This document shows positions 50,505 through 59,242 of a stretch of 64,000 nucleotides of DNA, in pieces. Source of the DNA: Myxococcales bacterium (GTDB lineage: Bacteria > Myxococcota > B64-G9); the NCBI GenBank assembly GCA_012798435.1, contig JAAZNF010000061.1, positions 1 through 64,000 of the forward strand. Direction: 5' to 3'. The notes under the pieces were generated by a model that saw only the letters and a list, made by a program, of their open reading frames with translations, ran no database searches and was not told the origin of the DNA. Position 1 is the first letter of the stretch; every line of letters begins with the position of its first letter. The position numbers and the translations under genes are program-made.

Positions 50505-51763
50505 CACTCGACCTCCAGGGCTCGAAAATCCGGCAGGGCCTCCTTGAGGGGCAGCACCGTGTCGCCCATGGGCACGTACGGCTCGCGCGGCTCCACCCGC
50601 GCCGGGAACTTGAGGGTGCCCTCGTCGGGCCGCATCACCACGATGGTGCCGTTGGGGACGGCCCGGCCGGGCAAGAACACGGCCCGGGTGCCCAGGATGC
50701 TGCCGTGCCCGGCGCAACCGCCGACCTGCCAGCGGCCGGTGGGCACCTCGACGCCGCCCGCGACCACCGACACCGGCTCCAGCACGGGCTCGTCCCAGAA
50801 CATCACCGCCGAGGTGAGGAACACGCGCCGGCCGAACACCGAGTTCCGCACCAGCACGTTGGCCAGGGTGGCCCGCGGATAGCCGGTGCAGCCGTCGAAG
50901 TACGAGTCGTTGAGCACCAGGCACTTCTCTCCCAGCACCGAGCGGCGGAGCTTGGAGTGTTCATTGATCTCCACCACGTCGCCCACGATGCACTCGCGCA
51001 AGGTCACGAAGGCGCTCACCTTGACGTCTCGCCCCAGGATGCAGCCCTCGATCCAGGCGGTGGGGTGGATGTCGCAACCCTTCCCGACGATGCTCTGGCG
51101 GGCCGCCCGCCGAAAGGGGTCCCGGCCGCGCGAGCGCCAGGCACGCCGCCAGGCCGGCGCGTCCAGCCAGCGCTCCCGCAGGCGCAGCCAGGGCAGCAGG
51201 TGGTTGAGCCACAGCACGTGCACCCAGTGGCGTACGTCGGCGATGATGCTCAGGCTGCGCGGCAGCAGCAACTCCTGGCGCGGGGGGCCGGGCCGGATCT
51301 GCGGCAGGCGTTCCACCGCCACCTCGGCCAGGACGGGGACGACGCGAGCCCCGGCCGAAAGCCGCTCACGCAGTTCAAGCCAGGGCAGCGAGGGCACTGA
51401 ATCGCCCCGCACCAGGAAGAGGTCGGTCAGCCACAGGCCGTCCCGGTTCACGAGGTTCGAGAGCGGCCGCAGGTAGTCCGGCAGCGGCCCCGGCGGCAGA
51501 CCGGCGCGAAACACGCCCGCACCGTTGCAACCCGCCAGGAAGAGCCGCAGCGCCTCGCGGGTGAGGAACAGGTTGTCCGGCAAGAGCAGCGTCTCCCCGC
51601 CCGCCTCCGACACCGGCGCGTCGAAGGCGAGCGAGGCGATCCCCAGCCGGCCCAGGACGCCGGCCACCGCCGCGCCCAGCGTCTCGCCGCCCAGGAAGGC
51701 CTCCGCCGCCGGGTCGCCGAAGGGTTCGATGACAACTCCCGAGGGAACGATGCGCGCCTTCAC
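50504..51763 (-). CDS. Left-handed beta-helix (hexapeptide repeat) protein A
   Basis: 419 residues. Same layout as the gene after it: an alpha/beta N-terminal half (~1-180), a linker with VHVLWLNHLLPWL, then hexapeptide repeats (~230-380, CDIHPTAWIEGCILGRDVKV). Both paralogues share the motif ADVRHWVHVLWLNHL / VHVSHWTHLLWLSQL and the ending VVMRPDEGT / LVSRPEDVI. The GTG start overlaps the pfkA stop as GTGA. No Shine-Dalgarno is seen, so translation is probably coupled. The function is unknown. Confidence 0.75.
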   Translation of the reverse strand: MKARIVPSGVVIEPFGDPAAEAFLGGETLGAAVAGVLGRLGIASLAFDAPVSEAGGETLLLPDNLFLTREALRLFLAGCNGAGVFRAGLPPGPLPDYLRPLSNLVNRDGLWLTDLFLVRGDSVPSLPWLELRERLSAGARVVPVLAEVAVERLPQIRPGPPRQELLLPRSLSIIADVRHWVHVLWLNHLLPWLRLRERWLDAPAWRRAWRSRGRDPFRRAARQSIVGKGCDIHPTAWIEGCILGRDVKVSAFVTLRECIVGDVVEINEHSKLRRSVLGEKCLVLNDSYFDGCTGYPRATLANVLVRNSVFGRRVFLTSAVMFWDEPVLEPVSVVAGGVEVPTGRWQVGGCAGHGSILGTRAVFLPGRAVPNGTIVVMRPDEGTLKFPARVEPREPYVPMGDTVLPLKEALPDFRALEVE

Positions 51764-53079
51764 GGCGTGTTCACCATCCTCTCGGGCTGCCCGGTGGACT
51801 CGAGCACCGACAGCCACAGCCCGCCGTTCGGGTCCACGTGCTTGCGCTCGCGCACCGCCTGCGGGATGGGGATATGGACGAAGAGGTTGTTCCAGCTTCC
51901 CACCATGACGTTGGTCTTGCCGGCCATGCCGGCGTGCACCGCGTGCTGGCCCAAAAAGCCGCAGAAGATGCAGTCGCTGGGGATGGCCGGCACCGAGCGG
52001 ATGATGTAGCTGGGGTCGATGTACTTGATGGAGTGCGGCAGCTTCTTTGCCTTGAGGTGAGCGCCGATGCGCTCGCGCAGTAGTTGGCCGATGTCGCCCA
52101 ATTTTTGGTTGCCGGAGGCGTCCTTGCCGAGATCCTGAGCGAAGAGGTTTTGCCCGGCGCCCTCGGCCACCACCACCACCGCGTGCCCGCGTCGCCGCAG
52201 CCGCGCCTCCAGCGCGGTCAGAAAGCCGTGCGGGCCGTCGAGGTCGAAGGGGACCTCGGGGATGAGCACGAAGTTGACGTCCTTCTGGGCCAGCGCGGCC
52301 GAGGCGGCCACGAAGCCGGACTCGCGGCCCATGAGCTTCACGATGCCCACGCCATTCTGGGCGCCCTCGGCCTCGGCGTGGGCGCAGCGGATGGCCTCCA
52401 CCGAGGCGGACACCGCCGTCTCGAACCCGAACGAGCGCGACACCAGGTTGATGTCGTTGTCGATGGTCTTGGGGACGCCGACCACCGCGATGTGGCGTCG
52501 GCGCCGGGCGACCTCCTGGTAGATGGCCTGGGCGCCCTTGAGGGTGCCGTCGCCGCCGATCACCAGGAGGATGTTGACCTTGTTCTTCTCCAGCGTGTCG
52601 ACCATGACCGCGGGATCCTGCGGCCCGCGCGAGGAGCCCAGCACCGTGCCCCCGTCCTGGTGGATGGTACGCACCGCGTCCAGGGTGAGCTCCTGGAGCG
52701 GCCAGCCTTCCTCGGGGTTGAGACCGGCGTAGCCGTAGCGTACCCCCAGCACCTTGCGCACGCCGTACACGTAGAAGAACTCATGCACCACGGCGCGGAT
52801 GACGTCGTTCAGGCCCGGGCACAGCCCGCCGCAGGTGGCGATGGCGGCGGTGACCTCGGCGGGCTCGAAGAAGAGCTTCTGGCGCGGGCCGGCGCGCTCG
52901 AAGCCGATGGGGGCCCGGCCCTCGGCGCAGGCGCGGCTCACCCGTCCGGCGTCGAGGTCGTACAGCACCCGCTCCTCGTCTCCGATGAAACGCTGGTAGC
53001 GCGCCGGGGAGGTCACGGTACAGGGGCCGAGGGTGGCGATGGCGGTGTCGGTGGGAAGAAACGGCTCGGTGGTCGGCAT
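51760..53079 (-). CDS. pfkA: 6-phosphofructokinase, plant/trypanosomatid-like type
   Basis: 439 residues, longer than the ~320 of E. coli PfkA. The substrate loop CGGLCPGLNDVIRA, VIGGDGTLKGA, PKTIDNDI and MGRESGFVA are all present. GGDG (Gly at E. coli position 104) is the ATP-type residue, while Lys in PKTIDND is the residue otherwise seen in PPi-dependent enzymes; the combination is known in ATP-dependent plant and trypanosomatid-type PFKs. ATP use is therefore likely but not certain. It starts 3 bp after alr and its stop overlaps the next gene. Confidence 0.92.
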   Translation of the reverse strand: MPTTEPFLPTDTAIATLGPCTVTSPARYQRFIGDEERVLYDLDAGRVSRACAEGRAPIGFERAGPRQKLFFEPAEVTAAIATCGGLCPGLNDVIRAVVHEFFYVYGVRKVLGVRYGYAGLNPEEGWPLQELTLDAVRTIHQDGGTVLGSSRGPQDPAVMVDTLEKNKVNILLVIGGDGTLKGAQAIYQEVARRRRHIAVVGVPKTIDNDINLVSRSFGFETAVSASVEAIRCAHAEAEGAQNGVGIVKLMGRESGFVAASAALAQKDVNFVLIPEVPFDLDGPHGFLTALEARLRRRGHAVVVVAEGAGQNLFAQDLGKDASGNQKLGDIGQLLRERIGAHLKAKKLPHSIKYIDPSYIIRSVPAIPSDCIFCGFLGQHAVHAGMAGKTNVMVGSWNNLFVHIPIPQAVRERKHVDPNGGLWLSVLESTGQPERMVNTP

Positions 53080-53082
53080 GGG

Positions 53083-54240
53083 CTATTCCTCCGGCAGGTT
53101 GAGGTACAGGCGCTCGGCGTAGGGATCGGCGCGGGTCACGACCTCGTAGTTGATGGTGCCCGCCCAGGCGGCCATCTGCTCCGGGGTGATGCACTCCTCC
53201 CCCTGGCGGCCCAGCAGCACCACCTCGTCCTCCAGGACGACGCCCGGGATGTCGCTGACATCGGCCATGCACAGGTTCATGCACACCCGCCCGCGCAGCG
53301 GGGCGCGCTGGCCGCGCACCAGCACGTGCGCGGTGTTCGAGAGTTTGCGGTCGTAGCCGTTGCTGTACCCCACCGGCAGGATGGCCAGCCTGGTCTCGCG
53401 GGTGCAACGATAGCTGCAACCGTAGCCCACGTAGGCACCGCGCGGCACGGTCTTCACCTGGGCCACGCGCGTCTTCCAGCACATGGCCGGCTGCAACACC
53501 AGCGGCTCCCGCCCGGCTTGCAGCGCCGACAAGAAGGTCTCCTTCGAGGGCCACAGGCCATAGAAGCCGATGCCGACCCGGGCCAGCGCGAAGTAGGTCT
53601 CGGGAAAGAGCACCGCCGCGGCGGTGCAGGCGGTGTGCGGGAACTCCACCTCGAACCCCGCCTCGGCGATGAATTGCAGCAACTCTTTGAAGCGTGCGAG
53701 TTGCGCGCGGGCGACGTCGTGCTCGGTGGTGTCCTCGATGTTGGCGAAGTGGGTGTGCGCGCCCTCGAGCTTGAGCCACCGCGAGCCGCGCATGAGCTCC
53801 AGCGCCCGCCCCAGGTCCTCGCGCATGAACCCCAGCCGGTGGGTGCCGGTCTCGAGCTTGAGGTGGACCCGGGCCGGCCGGCCCTCCACGTGGCCCGCCT
53901 CGGCCAGCGCGCGCAGCGTCTCCTCGCTGGAGACGGTGACGGCGACGTCGAGCTCCACCGCCTGGGAGAGGTCCGCAAGCGGCACGTAGCCCATGATCAG
54001 AATGGGCGCCGTCACCCCCGAGCGCCGCAGCTCCAGCGCCTCGGTGAGGTTGAACACCCCCAGCCAGTCGGCCCCGGCGCGTAAAGCCACCCGGGCCGCC
54101 GGCAGCATGCCGTGGCCGTAGGCCTCGCCCTTGACCACCGCCATGAGCCGGGTCTTGGGGGAAAGCAGCGCCCGGAAGCGCCGCAGGTTGTTGGCGAGCG
54201 CGCCAGCGTCGATCTCCAGCCAGGAAAGCGATGTGGGCAT
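53083..54240 (-). CDS. alr: Alanine racemase
   Basis: 385 residues. The PLP lysine is in MAVVKGEAYGHG (usual VVKANAYGHG); the second catalytic residue, the tyrosine of the C-terminal domain, is in YVGYGCSY. GRVCMNLCMADVSDIPGV and KLETGTHRLGF are also family marks. It supplies D-alanine for peptidoglycan. The ATG at 54240 is chosen because homology begins there; the frame is open for 12 codons upstream. It heads a five-gene overlapped operon that is otherwise not about cell-wall precursors. Confidence 0.93.
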   Translation of the reverse strand: MPTSLSWLEIDAGALANNLRRFRALLSPKTRLMAVVKGEAYGHGMLPAARVALRAGADWLGVFNLTEALELRRSGVTAPILIMGYVPLADLSQAVELDVAVTVSSEETLRALAEAGHVEGRPARVHLKLETGTHRLGFMREDLGRALELMRGSRWLKLEGAHTHFANIEDTTEHDVARAQLARFKELLQFIAEAGFEVEFPHTACTAAAVLFPETYFALARVGIGFYGLWPSKETFLSALQAGREPLVLQPAMCWKTRVAQVKTVPRGAYVGYGCSYRCTRETRLAILPVGYSNGYDRKLSNTAHVLVRGQRAPLRGRVCMNLCMADVSDIPGVVLEDEVVLLGRQGEECITPEQMAAWAGTINYEVVTRADPYAERLYLNLPEE

Positions 54241-54447
54241 GACCCCGATGCAAGCACAGGGAGGCTTTCCACGCAAGCAAAACGGGGGCCACGCGGCGGG
54301 GCGACCGAGGTCGGCCGTGGCCCGAGGAGAATTGTTCCAGCGCCTTTTTCTCTATCCGAGCGATTTTGCTTGCCTTGCCCCATCGAATATGGTAGCGGAT
54401 GCCCCTCGCGGATGCGGCCGCACATGGCCGCGAACAAGAGGTGTCAC

Positions 54448-54792
54448 ATGAAGAAGTCGCCGCTGGCCCAGGTGAAGGACAAGTTCGGCTCCAAGGACAA
54501 GCTGGTCGAGGAGATCCTCGCGGCCATCCCCAAGCCCGCCGACACCACCAAGGAAGAGCTGAAGAAGACGCTGCGCGCCCAGAGCAACCGAAAGCTCATG
54601 ACGCTGCTCAAGAGGGAGCGCACCATCCAGGAGAAGTTCGGCTCCCGCGACAAGCTCATCGACTCCTTGGTGAAAGCCCGCATGGGCAAGGCCCAGAAGG
54701 AGGACAAGGAGTACCGCAAGGCCATCGCCTCGCTCTCCTCGGGCCGCCTGCTGGATCTCGCCCGCCGCCACAAGCTGGCCAAGGGCGTCTAA
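54448..54792 (+). CDS. Small basic helical protein with internal duplication
   Basis: 114 residues, rich in Lys/Arg/Glu/Leu and predicted all-helical, with no signal peptide. Two related units are visible: QVKDKFGSKDKLVEEILAAI (~8-27) and TIQEKFGSRDKLIDSLVKAR (~61-80), so it arose by duplication. AGAGG lies seven bases before the ATG. I recognise no family; a nucleic-acid-binding role is a guess from composition. It is monocistronic and divergent from alr. Confidence 0.8.
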   Translation: MKKSPLAQVKDKFGSKDKLVEEILAAIPKPADTTKEELKKTLRAQSNRKLMTLLKRERTIQEKFGSRDKLIDSLVKARMGKAQKEDKEYRKAIASLSSGRLLDLARRHKLAKGV

Positions 54793-54795
54793 CGC

Positions 54796-54966
54796 CTACT
54801 GCGTGATCTCCCGGACGCGCGCCGGCCAGGCGCGAAGATTCATCTCCTCGCCATTCTCCCTGACCCACGGGGTGTTGTTGCGCCGTTCGTAGGCGGACGG
54901 AGCACCTTCTGGTAGCCAAGCCGACACACCCACTTCACCAAGACCAAGACCATCAAGAACATTCAT
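54796..54966 (-). CDS. Possible 56-residue small protein
   Basis: Reads MNVLDGLGLGEVGVSAWLPE and ends PARVREITQ. It has no Shine-Dalgarno and no recognised family. Codon-like third-base GC is moderate. It may be a remnant or non-coding. It fills most of the gap between the small basic protein and the HEAT gene. Confidence 0.25.
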   Translation of the reverse strand: MNVLDGLGLGEVGVSAWLPEGAPSAYERRNNTPWVRENGEEMNLRAWPARVREITQ

Positions 54967-55004
54967 TGTGCGGAAAAACAGAAGAGGGAAAACCCTGCCG
55001 ACGT

Positions 55005-56036
55005 TCAGGGCTTGAGCTTGCGGATGGTGCGGCCGATGATGTCCTTGAAGCGCTGGTTGTCCTCGGTCTTCTGCAGGTACTCCAGCGCCGGCACCGCGCG
55101 CGGGTCGCCGGCGTCGCCCAGGGCGAACACCGCCTGCCGCCGCACGAAGAGGTCGGCGTGCTTGAGCAGGCGCAGCAGCGCCTCCACCGCCTCCTGGCTC
55201 CCCTGGATGCCGAGGAGCTTGATGGCCCGATCCTGTGCGGTCCGGTCCGAGGACTCGAGCACCGCGATCTGGGCCTTCACGTCGATGAGCGACTTCATGG
55301 CAGTCAGCGCCTCGGCGGCTTCCTTCTTCACCTCCGGCACCACGTCGTCCGAGACCAGCAGGTCGGCCAGCGGCCCCAGCGAGGCCGGGGTGCGCAGCTC
55401 CCCGAGCAGCCGCACCGCTCCCGCCTGGACCTGGTAGTTGTCGCGCCGCCACAGGGCGGAGAGCAGCAGTCCCTCCATCTCGGCCTGGCCCATGCCCTTG
55501 ACCGCCAGCACCGCCTCGTGGCGAACGTCCTCCTCCGGATCGCCGAGCGCAGTGGTGATGGCCGCGCGCGCATCCGGCAGCGACACCACCGTCGACAGCA
55601 AGCGCACCGCCATCTGCCGCACCGCGCTCTTCTCGTGGCTGAGCCCGGCGATCACCCGGTCCAGCGACTCCCGGGTGCAAAGACGCGCAAGCGCGCTCTG
55701 CGCCTCCTTGCGCACGAAGGGCTCCTCGTCGTCGGCCAGCGGGAAGATCCACTCGATGGCGCGAAGGGCGAGCGGCAACCCCAGGTTGCCCAGCGCCCGG
55801 GCGGCCGCGCCCCGTACCACGTAGTTCTCGTCGCGCAGCGCCTTGATCAGCGGCCCCACCGCCCGCTCGTCGGCGGTGCGACCGAGCAGGACCGCCGCCT
55901 TGAGCCGCACCTTGAACGAGGAGTCGGCGAGCTCCCCCGACAACATGGTGATGCGGTCGGCCTCTTCCGCTCGCGCCCCGCCCCCCGCCACGAGGCATGC
56001 CCACACGCATCCGATGACCGCAACCGTCTTTCGCAT
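55005..56036 (-). CDS. Exported HEAT-repeat protein
   Basis: 343 residues. A Sec signal peptide (MRKTVAVIGCVWACLVAG) cleaved near ARA precedes about nine HEAT-like helical repeats (RLKAAVLLGRTADERAVGPL, VVRGAAARALGNLGLPLALR, and so on). HEAT solenoids of this kind are protein-protein scaffolds, here in the periplasm. GAGG lies five bases before the ATG. It is divergent from a second, lipidated HEAT-repeat gene; the intergenic 186 bp holds both starts. Confidence 0.82.
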   Translation of the reverse strand: MRKTVAVIGCVWACLVAGGGARAEEADRITMLSGELADSSFKVRLKAAVLLGRTADERAVGPLIKALRDENYVVRGAAARALGNLGLPLALRAIEWIFPLADDEEPFVRKEAQSALARLCTRESLDRVIAGLSHEKSAVRQMAVRLLSTVVSLPDARAAITTALGDPEEDVRHEAVLAVKGMGQAEMEGLLLSALWRRDNYQVQAGAVRLLGELRTPASLGPLADLLVSDDVVPEVKKEAAEALTAMKSLIDVKAQIAVLESSDRTAQDRAIKLLGIQGSQEAVEALLRLLKHADLFVRRQAVFALGDAGDPRAVPALEYLQKTEDNQRFKDIIGRTIRKLKP

Positions 56037-56132
56037 CCGCGCCTCGAAGGACACGCCTCGCCAGAATCCGCAGAGCGAGTTACCAGCTTGTGTGTATCAC
56101 AACCCCTGGCCGCGCTCAAGGTTTTTTTCCTG

Positions 56133-56162
56133 TTGACTCCGCCGCGAGCGCCATTGTATCCC
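56133..56162 (+). promoter_or_regulatory. Putative promoter of the HEAT-repeat lipoprotein gene
   Basis: TTGACT (5/6), an 18-base spacer and TATCCC (3/6). The predicted start is about 54 bases before the ATG. Confidence 0.4.
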
Positions 56163-56222
56163 TTTCGACCGATGGAGAGGACACCAGAAACCGTCTCGCA
56201 ACCCTGCGAAAGGGGGTCGTCG

Positions 56223-57776
56223 ATGAGTCCCAAGATTGGCTGTCTGTGCCTGGTTCTGGCCTTCTCGTTCGCCGCCTTCGGCTGCTCGCGGGATTGCAAA
56301 CCGGGTGAGGACCTGGACTGCTGGATCGGGGCACTCAAGAAACCCGAACAGGTCTCCAAGGCCCTGGACAACATCAAGCAAATCAATGACCCCAAGGCCG
56401 CCCCGGCCTTGATCGAGCTATTCTCCGCCTCGGCCGAGGAGCCCGAGATCCGCGAGCGGCTGGCCGAGATGTTCCGCAAGTGGAAGGTGAAAGAGGCGGC
56501 GAAGCCCATGATCGACGCGCTGGACTTCACCGTCGGCCCCAGCAAGGACGGCAAGAAGGCCAAGCGGATCAACCGGGCCAACCAGAAGATCGCCTCGGCC
56601 CTGGCCTCCCTGGGCGACCCGGCGGCGATCCAGGCCCTGACCCGCCTGCTCAAGTCCACCAAGGAGCCGGACGTCCAGCGTGCCGCCATCCGGGCGCTGG
56701 GCAAGCTGCGCGCCAAGGAGGTGGTGGACGACCTCATCCGCATGACCGAGGACGCCACCATCCTGCCGGTCATCCGCCTCAACGCCATCTACGCGCTGGG
56801 CGAGATCGGCGATCCCAAGGCCGTGCCCAACCTGATCATGGGCCTGTACCGCGAGAAGGCCTACTACTTCGCGCAGGCGCGCCTGGCGCTGGTCAAGATC
56901 GGCGAGCCGGCCGTGGACCTGCTGGTCAAGACCATGAACGGGGAGAACCCCGACGCCAAGAAGCTCACCGAGGGCAACGTGGAGATCCTGGCCGGAGCAC
57001 TGGAGGCCAACGCCGCCCTGGTGCTGGGCGACATCGGCAGCCCCCTGGCGGTGGAGCCGCTGCTCAAGATGATCGACAAGGTGGCCAAGTGGGAGGAGGA
57101 GACCAACCGCATCCTGGTGCAGACCCGCCTGTTCGCGGCGCTGGGCAACATCGGCGACCCGCGGGGCATCAAGGCCATCATGGGCTACCTGGACAAGGAA
57201 CCCGACGAGAAGTACTGGGACGTACGGCTGATCTGCGCCACCGCGCTCAACACCATCAGCGACCGCTCGGTGATCGGCGACATCTGGAAGCTCCTGGACA
57301 AGGGCGGCCATCCCCGCGCCCGCGCTCCGCTGGTCGAGCTGATTGGCAATCTGGCCACCGACGAAGCCCTGCCCAAGCTCAAGGACCTGCAGGCCAAGGA
57401 GAAGGACGTCACCTTGCAGCCGGTGATCGCGGACGCCATCAAGAAAGTCGAGGCCTACGGCCGGTGCCAGCAGAACGCCGGCTGCTGGCAGGGCCTGCTG
57501 GACGGCAAGGAAGCCGCGCTGCGCGAGCGGGCCATCTACGAGATCGGCCGCATTGGCGACGCCGGCTCGGTGGACGGGCTGCTCAAGTACATCGGCGACG
57601 AGTCGGAGAACGTCCGCTTCGCGCTGATGTTCGCCTTCGATAAATTGAAGTCCAAGAAGGTGGTCGGCCCGCTCGAACAACTGGTGGAGAAGGAAAAGGG
57701 CTCGGCCCGCTTCAACGTGGCCAACTTCAACTACCAGCTGGTCAACGCCCGCCTGCACCGGACCGCCACCCGCTGA
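56223..57776 (+). CDS. HEAT-repeat lipoprotein
   Basis: 517 residues. Signal peptide with lipobox AFGC (Cys21), then a long run of HEAT-like repeats (VQRAAIRALGKLRAKEVVDD, RLNAIYALGEIGDPKAVPNL, and others). A CRQQNAGC-like pair of cysteines (CQQNAGC) lies near ~420. AAGGGGG lies six bases before the ATG. With the divergent exported HEAT protein it may form a periplasmic or outer-membrane scaffold (inference). The frame is open far upstream but the lipoprotein signal fixes the start. Confidence 0.85.
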   Translation: MSPKIGCLCLVLAFSFAAFGCSRDCKPGEDLDCWIGALKKPEQVSKALDNIKQINDPKAAPALIELFSASAEEPEIRERLAEMFRKWKVKEAAKPMIDALDFTVGPSKDGKKAKRINRANQKIASALASLGDPAAIQALTRLLKSTKEPDVQRAAIRALGKLRAKEVVDDLIRMTEDATILPVIRLNAIYALGEIGDPKAVPNLIMGLYREKAYYFAQARLALVKIGEPAVDLLVKTMNGENPDAKKLTEGNVEILAGALEANAALVLGDIGSPLAVEPLLKMIDKVAKWEEETNRILVQTRLFAALGNIGDPRGIKAIMGYLDKEPDEKYWDVRLICATALNTISDRSVIGDIWKLLDKGGHPRARAPLVELIGNLATDEALPKLKDLQAKEKDVTLQPVIADAIKKVEAYGRCQQNAGCWQGLLDGKEAALRERAIYEIGRIGDAGSVDGLLKYIGDESENVRFALMFAFDKLKSKKVVGPLEQLVEKEKGSARFNVANFNYQLVNARLHRTATR

Positions 57777-57830
57777 GGCCCTCGGCCCGCCGCCGGTCCC
57801 CGAACCGGCCGGCGCCCCTTGCATCCCGGC

Positions 57831-58451
57831 ATGATCCCGCTTCGCCTCCAGGCGGCCCGCCGCAACGTGATCCCCCGTCCTCCCGACTGGGACAAGGCCT
57901 TCCGGCGCGGAGGAGCCATCTTCGTGGACCTCGGCTGCGGGCGTGGCGACCTGGCCCTGGAGCTGGCGCAGCGTTGCCCCGAACGGCGCGTGGTGGCGCT
58001 GGACAACCGCAAGAAGTGGATCGAGCGCCTGCGCCTGCGGGCGCAGCGACAGGGGGTGGCCAACCTGCGGGCCATCCGCTGCGATGCCACTCAGGATCTG
58101 CCGGTGCTGTTCCCTCCGGGCTCGGTGTCGGCCATCCTCATCCACCATCCGGATCCCTGGTGGAAGAAGCGCCACCGCAAACGACGGTTGGTGCAGGTGG
58201 AGTGGATCGCGGAGTTGGCGCGCCTGCTGCAACCGGGCGGAGTGGTGTACCTCCAGACCGACGTCTTCGACATGGCCGAGGAGATGGCCGAACGGTTTGC
58301 CGCCGCCACGGGTTTTACGCCGCTGGATGCGGAGGCTTTCAAGCACAAGACGCTGCTCGGCATCCGCTCACACCGCGAGAAGCGCTGCCTTGCGCTGAAC
58401 CTGCCCATCCGGCGCCTGGCCTACCGGCGCGTCGCCGGGGAGCCGCCATGA
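57831..58451 (+). CDS. trmB: tRNA (guanine-N7-)-methyltransferase
   Basis: 206 residues. A Rossmann-type SAM site (FVDLGCGRGDLALELA) and the TrmB hallmark IHHPDPWWKKRHRKRRL, followed by VYLQTDVFDMAEEM. It makes m7G46 in tRNA. The ATG at 57831 is chosen; an in-frame TTG lies 12 bases upstream and neither has a good ribosome-binding site. The N-terminus is shorter than in E. coli TrmB. Its stop overlaps the next start as ATGA. Confidence 0.93.
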   Translation: MIPLRLQAARRNVIPRPPDWDKAFRRGGAIFVDLGCGRGDLALELAQRCPERRVVALDNRKKWIERLRLRAQRQGVANLRAIRCDATQDLPVLFPPGSVSAILIHHPDPWWKKRHRKRRLVQVEWIAELARLLQPGGVVYLQTDVFDMAEEMAERFAAATGFTPLDAEAFKHKTLLGIRSHREKRCLALNLPIRRLAYRRVAGEPP

Positions 58452-59242
58452 GCACCGTGGTGTTCCTGGCGGACGCTCACCTGCGCGGGCGGGGCGATCG
58501 CAACCAGCGCGTGCTGGTCGAGTTCCTGCGATCCCGGCGCGCCGAACCCGGTGGCATCGTGGTGCTGGGGGACCTGTTCGAGTACTTCGCCGGGCGTAGC
58601 CGGCGGGCGGCCGCGGAATACGCGCCGGTCATCGAGGCGCTACGGCGTTTCGCCCCCTTCCACTACCTGGAGGGGAACCACGACTTCGATCTGTGCCCGC
58701 CAGCGCTGTTCCTCCCGCCCCAGTTTATACATCCCGGCCCGGTGTGCCTCTCCGTCCAGGGCGTGCGCCTGCTGCTCCGGCACGGCGACCGCGTCGCCCC
58801 GGGCGACCTCGGCACGCGCGCCCTGCGCGCGGCGCTGCAGAGCCGGGCGCTGCGCTGGCTGCGAGACCGGGTGTTGCCCGACAGCGGCGTGTTCGAGTTC
58901 GCCATGCGTTTCGCGGACTTCTCGCGGCGCGGCATCTGGCCCGGCCGGGGCCGCGAGGCGACCGAGATCCAGCGCTGGATGCGACGGGAGATGAAGACCC
59001 AAGGCGCGCGGGCCGGGGTCTTCGCCCATACCCACCAGGGGTTGCTGGCGCGGGCGCCGGAAGGGCTGCTGGCCAACCCGGGCCGAGCCACGCCCGGCGG
59101 CAGCTACCTGGAGCTCGCGTCCGGCCACATGACCTTGCGCTCGTTCCCGGAAGGCAACATCCTGCACCCCGGGCCGCTGCCCATCGACCCTAGCTGCCGT
59201 ACAACACCCACACCACCACCGCCGTCCACAACAAACCGTTGA
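58448..59242 (+). CDS. LpxH-like metallophosphoesterase (putative UDP-2,3-diacylglucosamine hydrolase)
   Basis: 264 residues. The calcineurin-type metal site is visible: DAH (VVFLADAHLRG), GDLFEYF, GNHDFD, RHGDRVAPG and FAHTHQG. The GDLFEYF motif and the size match LpxH-family enzymes, which remove UMP from UDP-2,3-diacylglucosamine in lipid A synthesis; lpxA and lpxD are at 9-11 kb. It is overlapped by trmB at its start. Its last 17 codons run into the converging ubiA-family gene, so the C-terminal tail (Pro/Thr-rich) may be an extension. Confidence 0.8.
   Translation: MSTVVFLADAHLRGRGDRNQRVLVEFLRSRRAEPGGIVVLGDLFEYFAGRSRRAAAEYAPVIEALRRFAPFHYLEGNHDFDLCPPALFLPPQFIHPGPVCLSVQGVRLLLRHGDRVAPGDLGTRALRAALQSRALRWLRDRVLPDSGVFEFAMRFADFSRRGIWPGRGREATEIQRWMRREMKTQGARAGVFAHTHQGLLARAPEGLLANPGRATPGGSYLELASGHMTLRSFPEGNILHPGPLPIDPSCRTTPTPPPPSTTNR

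Noticed and set aside
56418..58346. 642-codon open frame on the minus strand opposite the HEAT lipoprotein and trmB
   Set aside because: It spans two unrelated plus-strand genes with clear families and has no ribosome-binding site or domain.
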